A stretch of DNA of 64,000 nt. Origin: Cyclaneusma minus (lineage: Eukaryota; Ascomycota; Leotiomycetes; Marthamycetales; Marthamycetaceae). Location: contig JAKZHN010000012.1 of the NCBI GenBank assembly GCA_037179335.1, positions 620,001 to 684,000 of the forward strand, in the 5' to 3' direction. The notes under the pieces were generated by a model that worked only from the letters and a program-made list of their open reading frames with translations, did not search any database and was not told where the DNA came from. This document shows positions 44,467 to 55,042 of the stretch, in pieces; position 1 is the first letter of the stretch; every line of letters begins with the position of its first letter. The position numbers and the translations under genes are program-made.

Positions 44467-45044
44467 GATTGCGGGTGCTCACAGTTCTCCGGAGGTTTGC
44501 GCACGAAGATCTTGCTGGCAGATTGGTGTTTTCCGGGCTTCGTTGCGCTCTATTTGCGGCTCGGAGTTATTCGTGCGTCCGTCGCGCTTTGAAAAGGTGT
44601 TGGTGGGATTTGGGGTCGACCGAGACTGTTCAGGATTGACTCATCCGTGATTCTTGCGCCGGAAATCGAAAGATGCGCCACGGATTTGCAGGCTGGTAGC
44701 AGTGAAGTAGTAGTCTCGGACAGAAGAATCCCCAAGAATTGACTGTTATGGCGAATTCACGGTATGGGACGGAGTGAAGGGATTGTGGAATTCGAATTGT
44801 CGGTTTTGCGCCAGAGCTGTCAAAAGCGGCTCCACATGCAATCCCGCTGCCGCTAAAACGCACGGACCACAGTTGGAGCTTTGAGATCCATTTCCTAAGC
44901 ATGTTTGATGTTTGAACACGAAAACCTCCATCTCCAAACGATACCTGCCTCGTCTATGACCACCTCTGCTTTCTAACCTGATGATTGTGCCCATTCTGCA
45001 TGAAAAGGATCCGGATTGGTGAATCTTGATACAGTCAAGAGAGC
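44467..45044. other. eIF2B-delta promoter and duplicated 3' flank
   Basis: The phrase ATGCAATCCCGCTGCCGCTAA (44835-44855) matches 46474-46494 (ATGCAATCGTGCTGCCGCTAA), so the flank of the next gene pair is part of the same duplication. No gene. Confidence 0.5.
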
Positions 45045-45983
45045 TCAGCCATGTATGCTGAACCAGGGGTCACTCGAGTATCCAAGCAGCAAGCTCATAC
45101 GAGTTCCCACGACATCCTTGAATCTGAATCTTGAGTTGGAGAGAGCACCTTTTCAAAAATCAGAAATCAGGCAGCAAAATCTGTGCTCCAAAGGGGCACT
45201 TACTTCCATATCTCTGTAACCAGTGATCCCACTGGGTCCCACTTCCCACTGGGAGGTAGAAGGGGTAAATGTAGAAGACCGACATCAACTCTGCAGGAAT
45301 ACCTTGTAGAGCGAGCCATTCTGAACGCTGTACCATTGCAGGCTCGATTCCGAATTTGCGTCCTATTTCAGTCATAGAGAAAAGCATCGTGGCGATACTG
45401 GGATGCTGCCAGCCCTCAAGTCTGACGTGTCTGCCCGAGACATACGTCCAGCAGGAATGGGGCGTAAACTCAGAGGTATCGATCTCTGCAACGAACACCC
45501 TCTTGTGTGGTTCGGCTATGCACTCGTCAGTACAAGTACTGCTGCCTGTCTATTTCAAAAGCTGGTCTTACTGATCTTGTCATCGTGGCCTCTGTCAAGG
45601 TGGAACAAGGCCCTGTCTTGTGCTTTTTCTGTGGTATGATTTATCAGTTTTCATACTTCGAGCCACAGCTTTCGCAATCAGAATTACCTACCTAGGTTGT
45701 CAAAAAGAGATATGAATGGAGTCGACGGCCCTGACCTGGTCCCCCAGTCCAGATGCCTCGTTACTGCTTCCGGGTTGAGCCAATCGCTGAATCTGACCCC
45801 GGCTTCCAGTGAAGAGTTAGTCGTCTTGAAGCCTTCATCGGGGGTGTATTCAGTGAAGGAATACGGATGTTGGACCCGATACAGCTTCCGTCCCAAAGTT
45901 GGCAGGGGTGGTGAGGGTCTACGAAGTTCGCCAACCCTCAGTCCCCCCACGCGAAGGGGTTCCGTTGAGTAGAAGAAGTCCAT
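45045..45983 (-). pseudogene. DUF7587-like gene, left copy, probably disabled
   Basis: Parallel to the gene at 46732-47678. Exon 1 (45692-45983) reads MDFFYSTEPL, then KLYRVQHPYSFTEYTPDEGF and PFISLFDN; exon 2 (from about 45631) reads EKAQDRALFHLDRGHDDKI. At the next acceptor the right-hand copy has ACCACAG plus nine more bases that are missing here, so the only nearby AG shifts the frame and the following RVFVAEIDTSEFTPHSC cannot be joined in phase by a normal intron. The remaining exons (to 45204, then 45045-45148) are otherwise open. It starts ten codons later than its paralogue. The fold resembles fungal DUF7587 proteins of unknown role. Confidence 0.5.
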
Positions 45984-46731
45984 GTGTTCTGAGGAAATTT
46001 GGGTGGGTTTTGTAAGGAGAGTGAGAGTCGCTCAAGTCGGGAAACTGTGCAGTCGGCCAGGACTTTTTCGGAAAGTGAATCAGGGTATATGTATGCTAGA
46101 GCCACATTGGCAGACTTACTATATCTAGGCAAGCTCGAGAAAAAGCAATTGCATATCCCTGCTCCATGCTTGAGAGTCTCTGGGGAATTGACATTGATAA
46201 CAACGGAAGAGAGTAGAAAAAGGAACAGGAAGACAGGAAGAGAAAAAAACCAGGAATTCCTTCATACAAGGCTTTTGTATCGCTGCTTTAGATTTTATAT
46301 AATGCAGTAAATGCTCTTTGGGAAGAACGCTGCCAAGGTACCTCGTAACACTGATTCCGAAATCGGCTCTATGAGAATGCCATTCTCTCTCAGTCCTTAC
46401 TTTTCGACGAGGGACGAATTAAACATTGAAACACCTGGTCGACGAAGCCATCGAAAACGGCGCCACGTCCATATGCAATCGTGCTGCCGCTAATCACGTT
46501 CGGACTATATAGTTTTAGCTTCAATGTTTCCAGTGTTAGATCCATTCCTGCCTGAGGCCTACAACACTACATGGTTCGTGCACTGTACGATTCAAGTTTT
46601 GTTCTTGGATGTTTGAACATTGTTCCCATCAGACAACTTAATTTTCTTCGCCTGACACTACCTCTGCTTCCCGACCTAATAATGATGATCCTTTCTCCGA
46701 CGGAGCATATTCGAATGGCCATGAGTGCTAC
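45984..46731. other. Intergenic inside the duplicated pair
   Basis: Promoter of the left copy and 3' flank of the right copy; includes the second copy of the ATGCAATC...GCTGCCGCTAA phrase. No gene. Confidence 0.45.
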
Positions 46732-47678
46732 TCAAGCCAGAATATTCAGCTCGCCATCATAGAGATATCCCTCCAGTTCACCGACAAAGTGACCCCCCTG
46801 AACCCCCCCCAATTCAAAATGCCATTGACGAACAGCACCTGTCACCAATTAGAAATCAGCTACTCATTCTCGGTTCTACGGGTTCGCTTACTTCTCCCTC
46901 TCCAATGGCTCCATTCGCTGTTTTGAATAGGTCCATAGATCCAGTAGTGCGGCATCAACTCCTCAGGGATATCATTGATAGCCAGCCATTCCGAACGCTG
47001 AATGATTTCAGGCGCGAGCTTGAACTTCGGTCCAATCTCGCTCATAGAGAAAAACTGCACATTTTTCCTGGGATTGTGCAAGCCTTGCAATTCGATAGGG
47101 CCGTTTGGGAAATTGATGCGGAGGGTGAAGGGGGTAAAGTGGGAGACATCGACCTCGGCGATGAACACCCTTTTCAATGGCTTCTCTGTGGTTGGGTTAT
47201 TAGCAAAAGGTTTGTTGCGCGCCAGTCCCAGGACTTTGAACTTACCCGGGTTTCGATCATTACCCTGGCCAAGGTGGAGCATGGCTCGCTCGTGTGCCTG
47301 TTCTGGTGCGATGTATCAGTTTCGATGCTATATTACACTTTCTGCGGATTTTAACTCACCCAGGTTGTCAAAGAGGGAGATGAACGGGGTTCGCTCCTCC
47401 GATCTATCATTCCAGTCCAGATGCCTGCTCACAGTGTCAGGATTGAACCACCGGCTGTGACCCGTGTAGTAGGTCCTCGCCTCAAAACCTTCATCAGGAC
47501 CATATCTCGTGAAGGAATTCGCATGGTGGACCCGATACAGTTTCCGTGGCATAGAATCTGTTCGTACTGGGGCAGGTACTGGAGGGTAGAGAGCATCCAC
47601 GATACGTGTATCTTGGTAGGGTTCAGCAGGTACTGCTGAGTAGAAAAAATCCACGTTGGGACCGAAAGGGTTTGCCAT
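46732..47678 (-). CDS. DUF7587-like protein, right copy
   Basis: Four exons (47360-47678, 47246-47302, 46892-47185, 46732-46838) encode 258 residues in a consistent frame. It begins MANPFGPNVDFFYSAVP. The conserved core is PRKLYRVHHANSFTRYGPDE, then SRHLDWNDRSEERTPFISLF and DNLEQAHERAMLHL, which recalls the fungal DUF7587 pattern (LYRV...GF...HLDW...FIS.F.....A...A). Later, KRVFIAEVDVSHFTPF and SMSEIGPKFKLAPEIIQRSE follow. The last exon begins SAVRQW; the left copy has SALSNS at the same junction, which supports this acceptor. A read-through version ending at 46860 is also possible. Function unknown; such proteins are often expanded in fungal genomes. Confidence 0.68.
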
Positions 47679-48447
47679 CGTGGAAATAGTTCCTGTGTTC
47701 TTGAGAGGTTTGGAACGGTTTCTGCGAAGAAAACACTACTGGTAGTAGTGGTGGAATTGAGAAGAGTGGAAGAGTCAGGCAGGCCTTTTATCGAGCCGTC
47801 AATACAAACGGACGATGGCGCCAAAGGGATTTCCGTTTGCTGAAGGGATGATTGGTCTGACCATTGCCTCGACTCAGTAAGATTGGGTCCACTGCTTGAA
47901 TTGAGAAAAAAAGGGGGTTTCCGAACTTTTAGTTGGAAAATTCCATTGTTGCCGTTTGAAGTTAAAGATATGATATACCAAGTTGCAGTGCAGCAGTCCA
48001 CGCAGCAGTTCTGCAGTTTATAATTATATCGCCATTAGCATGCAACAGCATCAGCCAGCCCAGTTTTTGATTATTAACAAATACTATTATTTCTAATATT
48101 TCTAATATTTGACCGCATTAACATGAAAATATGTTCGCAACCATGTATTTCTAGTTTTTTTTCTTTTCTTCAATTCGAGAAGATGACCGGCCGACCAAAC
48201 CACTCGCTTTCGCTTAACACGAGTATCGCGAACTCCGCCAGAAGGCTCGTGTCACTGCACCTTCAACATCCAACCCACCTCGTGACATCCATCCCAACGT
48301 CCATCAAACCCATCCAAGCCATTCCAAAATCCCAATTTCTCGATCAATTGAGCTTATCTTGGGACTCCAACACAGTCCGCAAACCCCGCAGAATTTCCAG
48401 CCTCAGCCTCCTCAAACCATCAACCAAGCCATCACACACACCCCGTC
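47679..48447. other. Intergenic upstream of IMP1
   Basis: Promoter of the DUF7587-like gene to the left and a 5' leader to the right. An upstream ATG frame (48123-48758) overlaps IMP1 in another phase and is not accepted. Confidence 0.45.
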
Positions 48448-49357
48448 ATGCCGCCCCGCAAAATCAACCCCCTCGCCCCCCTCCTCCACCTAATCCGCTC
48501 CCCCACCACCTCCCAATTCGCGCGCTGGACAAGCTACGGCATCCGGCTCGCCCTCGGCGCCCACATCATAGCCGAATACGTCTGGAACTGGGGGGGAGCC
48601 GTCGGCCCCAGCATGCTGCCCACATTCGCCGTAAAAAACGACCAACTACTTGTACTGCGGCACTACCGACGCGGCCGCGATGTCAAAGTAGGCGACATCG
48701 TGGAATTTGGGAGCGTGGTGAACCCGGGGGAGAGGGCTGTCAAACGCGTATGTGGTGATTTTTGATGATTATGTTGATGATTGTTGACCGGTCACGTGGG
48801 TGGGTGGGTGGATGATGGTGATGAGGGTTAGGAGGCTTGGATTAATGGTGGAATGAATGCATGCTGATGACTTTGCCTACGAACAGGTAATCGGCATGCC
48901 AGGCGACTACGTCCTACGCAACACCCCCGGCAGATCAGACAGAATGGTCCAAGTAAACTCATCCCCCTTTCCCCCTTCATCCACTTCATCCACTTCATCC
49001 CCTTCCCACCATTCCGATTCCCTTTTCCCCCATTCCCATTCCCATTCCCATTCCCATTCCCTTCCCCCTCCCCTCCCCTCCCCCTCCTCCCCACCCCACC
49101 CCTCCCCACCCTCCTAGCCTCCCACAAACTAACACCCCCCCTCCACACAGGTCCCCGAAGGCCACTGCTGGCTAGCAGGCGACAACGCCGACGCCTCGCG
49201 CGACTCACGCACATTCGGCGCCGTCCCGCTCGCACTAATCAAAGGCAAAGTCGTAGCGAAAGGAAAATCACTAGCATCGATGCGGTGGTTGGAGCCCGCG
49301 CTTGCGCCTGCGCTTGTGGAAGTAGGTTCTTCCGAGTCACTATCCACATCTTCGTAA
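48448..49357 (+). CDS. IMP1: Mitochondrial inner membrane protease subunit 1
   Basis: Signal-peptidase-like serine protease of the inner membrane that trims sorting signals facing the intermembrane space. Three exons (48448-48747, 48887-48952, 49151-49357) encode 190 residues. A membrane-associated N-terminal helix precedes GPSMLPTF, whose Ser is the nucleophile. DIVEFGSVVNPGERAVKRVI and GMPGDYV hold the catalytic Lys (in AVKR). VPEGHCWLAGDNADASRDSR and FGAVPLALIKGKV complete the S26 family boxes. The C-terminal tail is longer and Ser-rich. Intron 2 (49,0 kb) is a pyrimidine tract with CCATTC repeats. Confidence 0.94.
48978..49080 (+). repeat. Pyrimidine microsatellite inside IMP1 intron 2
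   Basis: Short tandem units TCCACTTCA and CCATTC, the latter in at least four consecutive copies near 49030-49060. Confidence 0.8.
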
Positions 49358-50232
49358 AGAAAACTGCGAAAAAGAAAGGGAATCATTGAGAAATGCCAAA
49401 GAGCGCGTGTTAGTATGCTTGTTGTGGAGTGATTGCTTTGAAATCGCCGTGATGCCTCGATTTGTTTCCGGGTGTGAATGTCAGAAGTCACAGAGTTTGA
49501 TATCCCCGGTGCATCGACGTACGTCAATGGTCAGGGGCTTTCGTGAGTGTCGACCTACCTAGGCCGCAAAGCAAAACAAACATATAGTACACAAGCATGG
49601 AACCAAGTTTGGGCAACAACACTTCAAAATCTCTCCGAACCGAGACACACATAATGATCTATCTCATTTCCATCCATCCATCAATACTCACGAATAGAAC
49701 ATGTTTCTAATTACAACGGTAACACCCATATCCGGTCATCCACTTCATCCACTCCAGCCATACTTCCCCCGCTCTCCCCCTATATCAATACTCTCAAATG
49801 CCAAAGCAAACCCCTCCCAGTCCCGGGTTCCTCCTAGAAAGTCGGGAATCGGTTGCCTAGAGCAAAAAAGACGTGCAAAAACAAAAAAATGAACAAAACA
49901 ACGACCTAATAGTCCTGCCGCGATGCAAAAATATAACAAAGAGTCGACCCCGTTTACTCCTCGGTCCCAAACGAATTTCGGAAAACAAGTCTTGACCTTG
50001 GATCTCAACATAATGCTCGCTCCCAGAAGAATGCGCCTAGAAACACCGCATTTCCCAGACCGGCCTTCCCAATGCAAAAGCCCTCCTTCCGCCTCTTCAA
50101 CCGCCCGTCCCACCATCCTTAGCCCATTCATAACAATTCCTCAATCAATCACAGTCGCAAGTTACTCCGACTCTTCTCATTCCAGCCTCTCCTGTTCTAC
50201 CCACACCCAGATGCATATCAAGGGGCATACAA
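49358..50232. other. Convergent 3' region between IMP1 and VAC8
   Basis: Both genes end into this stretch. No supported gene or repeat beyond short pyrimidine runs. Confidence 0.5.
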
Positions 50233-52392
50233 TCAACCCTCAATATGCAACTGCTTCCCCACCGGCTGCCCAAGCAACTGCAAACTCCTCTGTGCCAACT
50301 GCACCACCTCGCCCTCACCCTCCTCCTCACCCTCATCATCCGACTCAACCGTCTTATCCGAAATGCTCTTGATCATCTGTACAATCTCCTCGCTCTTCGC
50401 AATCAGCGCAACCAGCTTCTTGTCGTCGGATTCGAGGAGTTGCAGGAGCGTCCAGATGGCGATGTGCTGGAAGGTGGCGTCGCCAGATGCCAAGAAGCGC
50501 TTGAGGTAGCCGTGGATGCCGCCGTTGGGCTGCTCCCAGTCTTGGATGAAGATCGAGTAGTCGCCCACTGGTGTTGTGCGTTAGTACTCGTCGTGATGAT
50601 CGGGAAGACAGGGGGAAGGTAGGGAGGGGGGAGAAAAAAAGAGATAAGTACCTTTGGAAGACAGGTTTCCGAGAGCAGCGGCACTGTTTCCTTGCACCTC
50701 AATGCTTGCCGAATCAGTAAGCGGAATCAGCACATCAAAGACGCCCAGATTCAGCAGATGGCTTTTCAGCTCATCGGACAGAGCCAGCACAGCAATCGCA
50801 GCCGTCATCTCAGACTGCACGCTAAGCGGTACTTCAAGAACGAGCTGCTTGCATTTCTGCACCGCACCAGCTGCGAGAACAAGCTGCTTGTTGCGGTCCG
50901 AGCTCGCTGCCAAGTTGCGAAGCGTAGAGATGGCGTGGCACTGGATTTCCTCGTTGTCGGTAGATCCAAGGAGGTCGACGAGGGGCTTGAGGAAACCGGC
51001 ATCGATGATGGGCGATTCGTTCTGGGGGTGGATGGAGATGTTGCGGATACAGGCGACGGCGGAAAGGATAAGGGGTAGGTAGGATGACTGGAGCAGCCGG
51101 AGGAGTGGGGGGAGGCCGCGAGCGCGGACTATTTCGAGTTGGTACTTCTCGTCGGATGCGAGGTTACGGAGCGCGAGCGCCGCCTGGCATTGGACTTTGG
51201 GAGATGACGAGTCCATCAGATTGACGAGGGATTGAATAAGTTTGTTCTCGTCTTTTGCAAGCTTCTTGCGGTTATTCGAGTCGACGGCGATGTTGCTGAG
51301 AGCGGTGGTACAGTAGTATTGCACATCGACATCGGAGGAAGAAAGGAGTTGGACGAGTACGGGTATGGCGCCGGCGAGGACCAGTTGCTGTCTGTTGTCA
51401 TCTGTATCGAGTTAGTATTTCGGTCACCAAGCTGAGGTACAGTGAGGCGAAGAAGTCTGGATCCCCTTTCGTAGCGAAATTCGCCTGAGGGATGATCCAG
51501 ACTCCTGTCGCCTCACTGTAGATTGTTAAACATGGCAGATTCAGAAGCGTACCTGAATGTGTCATGTTCAGCAGAGCGCCAGTAGCATTTCGCTGAACCC
51601 GCATATCCTTAGACTTGGCAAGGCGGGTCAAAGGTCCTAATGCTCCCGATCTTGCGATCTTGGCCTTGTTGTCTTCGTGTGTCGCCAAGTTCGTAATACA
51701 ACCAACCGCATTGCATTGTACCTCGACGTTTGGCGACATCATTTGCCGGATCAGGGGAGTAAGGCCGCCCAGGAGGACAATGGCTACCTTGTTTTCGGCT
51801 ACACGGGGTATTAGATGACCAGCATTTCGAGATAGCAGTCAGCGATACGTACTGTTGACTGCCAGGTTGCCAAGCGCAGCACTGGCGGCTCGCTGGACTT
51901 CGATATCAGGACTCTGGAGAAGGAAGAGTATGGGCTCCAAGGTGTCTCGGTCGACCTCGCGCACATCTGGGAGAACAGTTAGCCCAACTCAGGGGACCAT
52001 CATTGACATGTCCCACATACCTCTCTCAGTTATCTCTGCGAAAGTCAAGCTTGCGCTCCTCTGTAAATCGACATTATCGGAGAAGACGAGGGTGCTCAGG
52101 GCTCTTAGAGGTTCGCCGGAGAAGAAGTCGGTCTCTCCCCGCTATCAATCATCAGCGCAATTCCCAACCAACCAACCCAAAAGCGGTATCGCAGTATCGC
52201 AGCATGTCGGGCATCTTACATTCTCCAGGTACTGCAGCAGGTCTGCCACAGCCTCGCGCTCGCTGTCAGCCAGAACGGGCTCGTAGAGACCATCGCGAGA
52301 CCGGCCTGTATGCATGATTAGCTATCTCTCTGAAGAAGCACCCGAGCGTTGATTTGTTTACCTCTACAGCACGACGAGCAGGCGTTACCCAT
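50233..52392 (-). CDS. VAC8: Vacuolar armadillo-repeat protein Vac8
   Basis: Lipid-anchored adaptor on the vacuole membrane acting in vacuole inheritance, nucleus-vacuole junctions and selective autophagy. Seven exons (52362-52392, 52220-52305, 52021-52141, 51853-51966, 51553-51798, 50652-51401, 50233-50567) sum to 560 residues. The 31-nt first exon gives MGNACSSCCR: Gly2 for myristoylation and Cys for palmitoylation. Armadillo repeats follow, for example RGETDFFSGEPLRALSTLVF, DVREVDRDTLEPILFLLQSP, CNAVGCITNLATHEDNKAKI, CTTALSNIAVDSNNRKKLAK and CHAISTLRNLAASSDRNKQL. The C-terminus has an acidic loop (ESDDEGEEEGEGE). All junctions are GT-AG and in phase. Length matches the family. Confidence 0.97.
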
Positions 52393-53150
52393 TGTGAATT
52401 ACGGGCGTCCAGACAGACTTGTTGACGGACAGTTCTGGTGTTTGCTTTGGCAAGCAGTGGAGTGGAGTGTGCCGGTGGTGTCGTGTTTAAGGAGAGCGGA
52501 TTCGACAGATAGACGCGGCCTTTCAATAGGCGGCTTCGCACAATGCCAACTCAGAGCAGAGGGCAGAGCGGTGCTGCGATGACGACAGGACGAAAGGCCA
52601 TTCACCGGTGATCGAGGAACGCGGGCGGGGATGGAGACGGAGAGTGTTGTGGGTGCGAGAGTCTCTGGTGTCGATGGGTAGACACAGTTGTCGTGGTATC
52701 GTGCCTTCTCTGGTGGAGTCGAGCTTGCCGTGAGGCTTTCGAGTTGGGCCTGACTGCTTTGGTGTCGCATAGGCCGTGCTGTCCCTGCCACTCCGCTAAC
52801 GCCCGTCTTTCACCGCCAAGACGCTGCTGACAAATCACCAGGAGCTATCTCCAATTGGCTGAGCGAACTGCCGCTGGCCTTACAGATCTCGCAAACATCA
52901 CGTATCAACTTCACTTAAAGATAAGGCGACATTTGGGCACATATGGGTTGTATTCCGAGGGAAAGCTAACAGGACTTGATTCTATTTGCTAAATTGACAG
53001 AGACTTGTAGGAAATGTCATTTCCTTATTCCTCCCTAAACTCTAGTCTCTATGTTGAACCTTGGCAGCCACGCGACACATGCATTGAAGATGTAAAGTCG
53101 TTCATCTACATGTAGACTAAAGTACGTACCTACATTTCTCAGCCACTGTC
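52393..53150. other. Upstream region of VAC8
   Basis: No gene supported; contains the VAC8 promoter. Frames on both strands between 52.4 and 52.84 kb mirror one another and lack recognisable content. Confidence 0.45.
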
Positions 53151-53430
53151 CCGAACTCCTGAGAACATCCACTTTTCTGAGCTTGCTCTGTCAAAGTGGC
53201 TTTCATGTCCAGATGATCCAGAATGTCCAGGGAGAGTTCCTGATCATCAGGAGTATGTGTCCATGATTGTAGAAAATCCCGAAGTATTCCTCGTAATCGG
53301 AATATATTTTCCAAATCGTCAAAAGTGCTCCTGGTCCTTGAAACACCCGCAATCATTGGAATACCCCTAATCCTCACGAGCGTCCCTGCCTAAATCATAG
53401 GAGTACTCGGTCTTCAAACTCCCGAAAACC
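53150..53430 (+). repeat. Degenerate array, 18-20-bp period (4)
   Basis: Phrases like CGAAGTATTCCTCGTAAT, CGGAATATATTTTCCAAAT and TTGAAACACCCGCAATCAT follow each other at 18-20 bp. The AGTATTCC string also recurs in the array at the right end of the window. Confidence 0.5.
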
Positions 53431-53817
53431 CCAGAATGAACTCACCATTGACGTCCAAAATCGGGCCTGCGTCTTCTTTGCATCCTTCTCCATATCTCCA
53501 TAAAATCCCCAGACCCCTCACATTGAAAACCAGTCGTCTCAACTCCACAATCTCCTCGATCCCTGCTTGCTCAGTAAACTTGAGGCGATTTCTGCAAGGC
53601 TATTCAAATTTCAGACAGCCTTTCCATCCCGTATGTGGGCATGGCAGCACAGCATCTCACCGTTGCATCCGTGACATCAAACTCACCTAAGCATCAAACT
53701 AGCAGTTACCGTAGTCTTTCGAATCTTGGCTCAGCGCGTGCTCCAGCGGCCAGAGCGGTTGGGGCGGTTCATCGAGAAGCTGAGTCTGGCCCGAAGGCTC
53801 GATGCAGCTCCAGCCCC

Positions 53818-54511
53818 TCAAACTCCATGCCAAATCCTGTCGTGAGTCAATCTGTCCTTCCTGGTGGTAATAAGCTTTTGGCGGCTTGATGGGTAAGTGC
53901 ACGCCTCGTGAACGCCTCCTGCAAGCCTCTCAAAGCGGGCGAGAATGACAAACTCGCATTTGCAGGTGCCGTCGCTGTCGTGCCGGAGAACGTGCTTGAC
54001 TGATGGTCGCTTCCCAAGCAATTTGGCTTGTTTCCAGTGACAATCATCGTGATATTTTGCGTTCTCATCTGAATTAGTAGAATTTTCCCAAATGATCGTG
54101 ACTTCCCTTGATAATTCAAAATGCCAGTCCATGTCGCCAGCCCGCCCACACGAACCGTCGTGACAGTCCGGATCGATGTGCCGTCTTGCCTGTGATCGCG
54201 AATCATCAGTAGTAGCCGCCCTGAAACACCAACATACCGTCTTCCCTGAAATAGAAGCTGGTGATCCCGATCCAATTGCCTTTCGGCTGCTCCTGGTCCG
54301 TGATACAGATCTGTCAGCCTTCGCACGACAGGCCCGGGCCAGCCCTTGCCTCCCTGATGGTTGTCATGGTGGTTTTCGGGGCGGACGAACAATTCTCCTG
54401 CACGCATCCTTCTCCTCTGGCGCATGTGAAGGTCGGACAGAACGAAAGAATTTGACAGCTGATGGTTGACGTGATGTCCGCACCTCCCCCGTAAACGCCC
54501 CCCTCGTCCAT
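53818..54511 (-). pseudogene. Possible decayed gene with Cys-rich segments
   Basis: On the minus strand one frame reads CPTFTCARGEGCVQENCSSA to about 54314, meets a TGA, then continues in the same frame as CITDQEQPKGNWIGITSFYF and REDGMLVFQGGYY to another stop. A different frame (54132-53818) reads MDWHFELSREVTIIWENSTN and CKCEFVILARFERLAGGVHE. These look like protein, but no splice pattern joined them in phase. It may be a gene with stops, or a spliced gene I failed to resolve. Not recognised. Confidence 0.25.
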
Positions 54512-55042
54512 AATATCCCCATATATCTGCTGTACGTCAGGTCCAAGCCTCTGCTGGTCGTATTAGTTGCGGCGACGGCAGTGCGGATTGGGTTTGGTGG
54601 TGGTGTGGTTTAGTTAGTTCCCCAGCTTTCTATCTCCCCCGCCATAGAAGTCGAAGTTTGGGTGGAACCATCATAACGTCCACCGTCCGCCGCTTTTCGT
54701 CTGATCTGCGAGGGCACCTCTCCCCCAAAAACACCGCCCCCTGATAGATCAAGACAATCGGATCCTCGACGAGGGAAGCCACATGCTGCCCGTCCGTTGA
54801 TTCAGATTAGTTTTTCGGATCGACGGTCGTAGAACAGACGGAGGCGCTTTGCGGAGGTAGAGTAGGGCTTGCAACTCACACCACTCGACCACGATCGCAA
54901 CTGCATCGGTCGATGGGTCCGCCCAGACAACGACGACATCATATTCGGAACCTCTGAGTCTGCCCTCGATCTCTCTTCCCGAAAACCTCCACAAAGCCTT
55001 CTCCATCAATGAGCTCTCAACGCTTCAAAGCGGTCAACGTCG
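54512..55042. other. Upstream region of SNF4
   Basis: Promoter and leader of the next gene; no gene seen. Confidence 0.45.

Noticed and set aside
48123..48758. 211-codon frame upstream of and overlapping IMP1
   Set aside because: Different phase from the clear IMP1 protease motifs; Pro/Arg/His-rich content is typical of a shadow frame.
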